Shown in pieces: positions 62,420 through 64,000 of a stretch of DNA of 64,000 bases. Each line of letters starts with the position of its first letter. Position 1 is the first letter of the stretch. The stretch spans positions 1,361,501 through 1,425,500 of the forward strand of contig NC_006270.3 of the NCBI RefSeq assembly GCF_000011645.1, read 5' to 3'. The notes below the pieces were generated by a model. That model had not been told where the DNA came from and made no database searches. It saw only the letters and a list, made by a program, of their open reading frames with translations. This DNA is from Bacillus licheniformis DSM 13 = ATCC 14580 (GTDB lineage: Bacteria; Bacillota; Bacilli; Bacillales; Bacillaceae). The translations under genes were made by a program, and so were the position numbers.

Positions 62420-62899
62420 TTAACTAACAATAAGATGAATTTTGTTAAAGTACATGTTAAGGCGTACTTTCGCAAATGGTTCAGTGACTTTAAACATCTT
62501 AGAAATGAGGTGAGCGTCAAAAAAATGATTTTGTGGAATTTTCATTCCATGAAGCATAAAAGTGGGGATGCAAAAGTGATATGAGAAGTAATTGGCTTGT
62601 CTCTCCTGATAATCTGACCAAAACTTTGGCATTGTTTTTTTATCTCCTTCATGTCTGTAAAGGTGGCATAGTTCATGAGCAAAGTCGTCCCACTGCTCGA
62701 AACGGGTTTTCCGGCTATCTAATATAATCGTATACACGTCATTATACTTGAAAGAACAACTTGGGATAGGCTTAAAATAAACACTTATGCCTAACAACTC
62801 AGCTATACGCTCGAAATCAATTTGCTCTGGTGTAATGATACTGATGCTTCTGTACAAGTTTTCAATCCAATCTTCTAAATGACTTTTTGTATACACCAA
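62420..62899 (-). CDS. ImmA/IrrE-family metallopeptidase
   Basis: This 159-aa zinc peptidase has HELCH (HEXXH) in DDFAHELCHLYRHEG and further conserved ERQANYFSYHFCIP. In mobile elements such as ICEBs1, ImmA cleaves the ImmR repressor to trigger induction. No repressor gene is directly beside it here; it may lie beyond the right end. AGGAGG supports a TTG start at 62899 (or GTG 62896). Confidence 0.88.
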   Translation of the reverse strand: MVYTKSHLEDWIENLYRSISIITPEQIDFERIAELLGISVYFKPIPSCSFKYNDVYTIILDSRKTRFEQWDDFAHELCHLYRHEGDKKTMPKFWSDYQERQANYFSYHFCIPTFMLHGMKIPQNHFFDAHLISKMFKVTEPFAKVRLNMYFNKIHLIVS

Positions 62900-62985
62900 G
62901 AAGAACGCCTCCTAAGCCCATTTATCAAATTGAGGTAATTCTTATTTAAAACAAAGGAAACATACGTTCTGTTATTTAGTGAAAA

Positions 62986-63010
62986 GAAAAGCCCCTCATA
63001 GGGCTCTTCT
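62986..63010 (-). terminator. Terminator of the DUF4064-like gene
   Basis: AGCCCC/GGGCT hairpin (about 62991-63005), with an A-run on its left that is read as T-run on the minus strand. Confidence 0.7.
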
Positions 63011-63358
63011 TTATGCTGCCGTCGTCGTTGTTTTATCTCTTCTAGCAAGTCCCATAACTCCCGAGATAATTAGAAGAATAGCGGGAAGTAAGTAGAATAA
63101 GAAAATGCAAATCAGGCCACCGATACCAGAAATAATAAGCAAAATTCCACCTAATTTAGCTTTTTTTCTAACAATCACCGAAGCGATAATTCCAAGGATT
63201 GAGAGGAAGATAGCACCCCAACCTAAACCAATAATATCGCTTGTGCCAGATGAATTAAAAGAGGCATCGAGTCCGCCGACAATTAACGCCAAAAAGGCAC
63301 CAATAAAACCGAAAATTCCGCCTATTAGACCTAAAACAAATTCAGTAGTTCTTTTCAT
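63011..63358 (-). CDS. DUF4064-like small membrane protein
   Basis: This 115-aa protein has four hydrophobic segments (FVLGLIGGIFGFIGAFLALIVG; IIGLGWGAIFLSILGIIASVIV; GGILLIISGIGGLICIFL; LPAILLIISGVMGLA) and the start MKRTTEFVLGLIGGIFG typical of DUF4064 proteins. It forms an operon with the lipoprotein gene upstream (12 nt gap). Its role in the element is unknown. Confidence 0.75.
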   Translation of the reverse strand: MKRTTEFVLGLIGGIFGFIGAFLALIVGGLDASFNSSGTSDIIGLGWGAIFLSILGIIASVIVRKKAKLGGILLIISGIGGLICIFLFYLLPAILLIISGVMGLARRDKTTTTAA

Positions 63359-63370
63359 TTTGAATTCTCC

Positions 63371-63892
63371 TTACTTAACTGGCACAGTGAATGATACTGC
63401 TTTGTTATTCATAAAGTCTTCAGTGGTTACATCACCAAAATTCAACTTGATTTCTTTAATGTTATTGATATCAAGCTCTTTTCCTTCTGGTACGGCAAAC
63501 TCCAGCACCCCGTCCTGTTTAACGCCACCTTGAACTTCTCCACCAACTTCGCCATCAGTCAAAAACATATTGGCTGATAATTGCATGTCTCCGACTACTG
63601 CATTACCTTGATCAGGATAGAAGTTGAGGACTTTGCTAGTTGTGTTTTCAATGTTGATACCGACGTTAACTTTATCTTTCATAATTTTAACGTCTCCTAA
63701 ATTAACTTTCATCCCTAAAGCATCAGTCTTTTGACTACTTGCATCAACTTTTTTAGAACCATCATCTTTCTTCTCTTCTGTCTTTTTGTCTTTTGAATCC
63801 TCTGTTCCTGTTGATACGTCATCAGTTGAGCTGCAGGCGGCTAAGGCCAGAGCGAGGCCGAAAGATAAAAATAAAACTAAAAATTTTTTCAA
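63371..63892 (-). CDS. DUF4352-like lipoprotein
   Basis: This 173-aa lipoprotein has signal FLVLFLSFGLALALAAC with Cys at residue 20, a charged Asp/Lys-rich linker (residues about 25-55), and an immunoglobulin-like beta domain (VNVGINIENTTSKVLNFYPDQGNAVVGDMQL ... EFAVPEGKELD) of the DUF4352/telomeric-repeat-binding-like type. The TTG start at 63892 is 8 nt from GGGGGT. Together with the membrane protein it may form a surface pair carried by the element. Confidence 0.78.
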   Translation of the reverse strand: MKKFLVLFLSFGLALALAACSSTDDVSTGTEDSKDKKTEEKKDDGSKKVDASSQKTDALGMKVNLGDVKIMKDKVNVGINIENTTSKVLNFYPDQGNAVVGDMQLSANMFLTDGEVGGEVQGGVKQDGVLEFAVPEGKELDINNIKEIKLNFGDVTTEDFMNNKAVSFTVPVK

Positions 63893-63928
63893 AGATAAAA
63901 CCCCCAGTTCATATTATGTACGACTTTT

Positions 63929-63957
63929 ATAATAGTCTAATTATCATCATTTTTCAA
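63929..63957 (-). promoter_or_regulatory. Promoter of the lipoprotein/DUF4064 operon
   Basis: On the minus strand TTGAAA (63957-63952), 17 bp, TATTAT (63934-63929), 36 nt before the lipoprotein start. It indicates a constitutive two-gene unit. Confidence 0.6.
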
Positions 63958-64000
63958 CATTATGTTACAAAAATTTCAATATATTCACTGGTGTATACGG

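Overview
The window is chromosome from a low-to-moderate GC Bacillus of the B. licheniformis/paralicheniformis group. This rests on gene-by-gene colinearity with B. subtilis over about 40 kb (steT-mhqA-htrA-proG-dppABCDE-ykfABCD-ykgA-ykhA-ykjA ... ykkA-gdnCD-purU-proBA-ohrA-ohrR-ohrB-guaD-metE-ispA ... mgtE), on protein lengths within a few residues of the B. subtilis orthologues as I know them, and on accessory genes (secreted pectate lyase, aldo/keto reductase, extra esterase) interrupting that order. No database search was possible; names are from recognised sequence.

Region 1 (1-23250) is a rhamnogalacturonan-I utilisation locus on the + strand: end of yesO, then yesP-yesQ-yesR-yesS-yesT-yesU-yesV, yesW, a broken extra acetylesterase gene, yesX, an aldo/keto reductase, yesY, yesZ, yetA, lplA-lplB-lplC. 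Secreted endolyase YesW cuts the backbone, two ABC importers without their own ATPase bring in oligomers, and cytoplasmic YesX, YesR, YesZ, YetA and the SGNH esterases finish them. YesS (membrane sensor with AraC output domain) is the local regulator. I see cre-like sites at yesW and lplA, and a repeated GCAAAAA motif with a 19-bp period upstream of yesW, yetA and lplA that could be an operator.

Region 2 (23231-28062): steT, the quinone-responsive dioxygenase mhqA with a clear MhqR-type palindrome, an AT-rich patch with a strong promoter, a LexA-like dyad, a 46-codon ORF and an unknown 120-aa gene, then htrA.

Region 3 (28218-41223): proG, the dppABCDE dipeptide importer with D-aminopeptidase, ykfABCD for murein-peptide recycling, ykgA, ykhA, ykjA.

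Region 4 (41224-53237): secreted PL1 pectate lyase with a tiny leader ORF and cre; a PadR/HAAS pair with duplicated operator; ykkA; guanidine-I riboswitch with gdnCD; purU; a proline-type T-box with proBA; ohrA-ohrR-ohrB; a lipoprotein; guaD; a histidine phosphatase.

Region 5 (53280-61079): an orphan WXG100-like gene pair; metE under a cobalamin riboswitch (the B. subtilis metE leader is an S-box); ispA; a 51-aa acidic ORF; mgtE behind an M-box plus a second leader ORF and hairpin; a lipoprotein.

Region 6 (61200-64000): the edge of an integrated element on the minus strand, with a tyrosine integrase, an ImmA/IrrE metallopeptidase, a DUF4064-like membrane protein and a DUF4352-like lipoprotein. 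The element continues past the right end. No tRNA or rRNA gene was seen anywhere.
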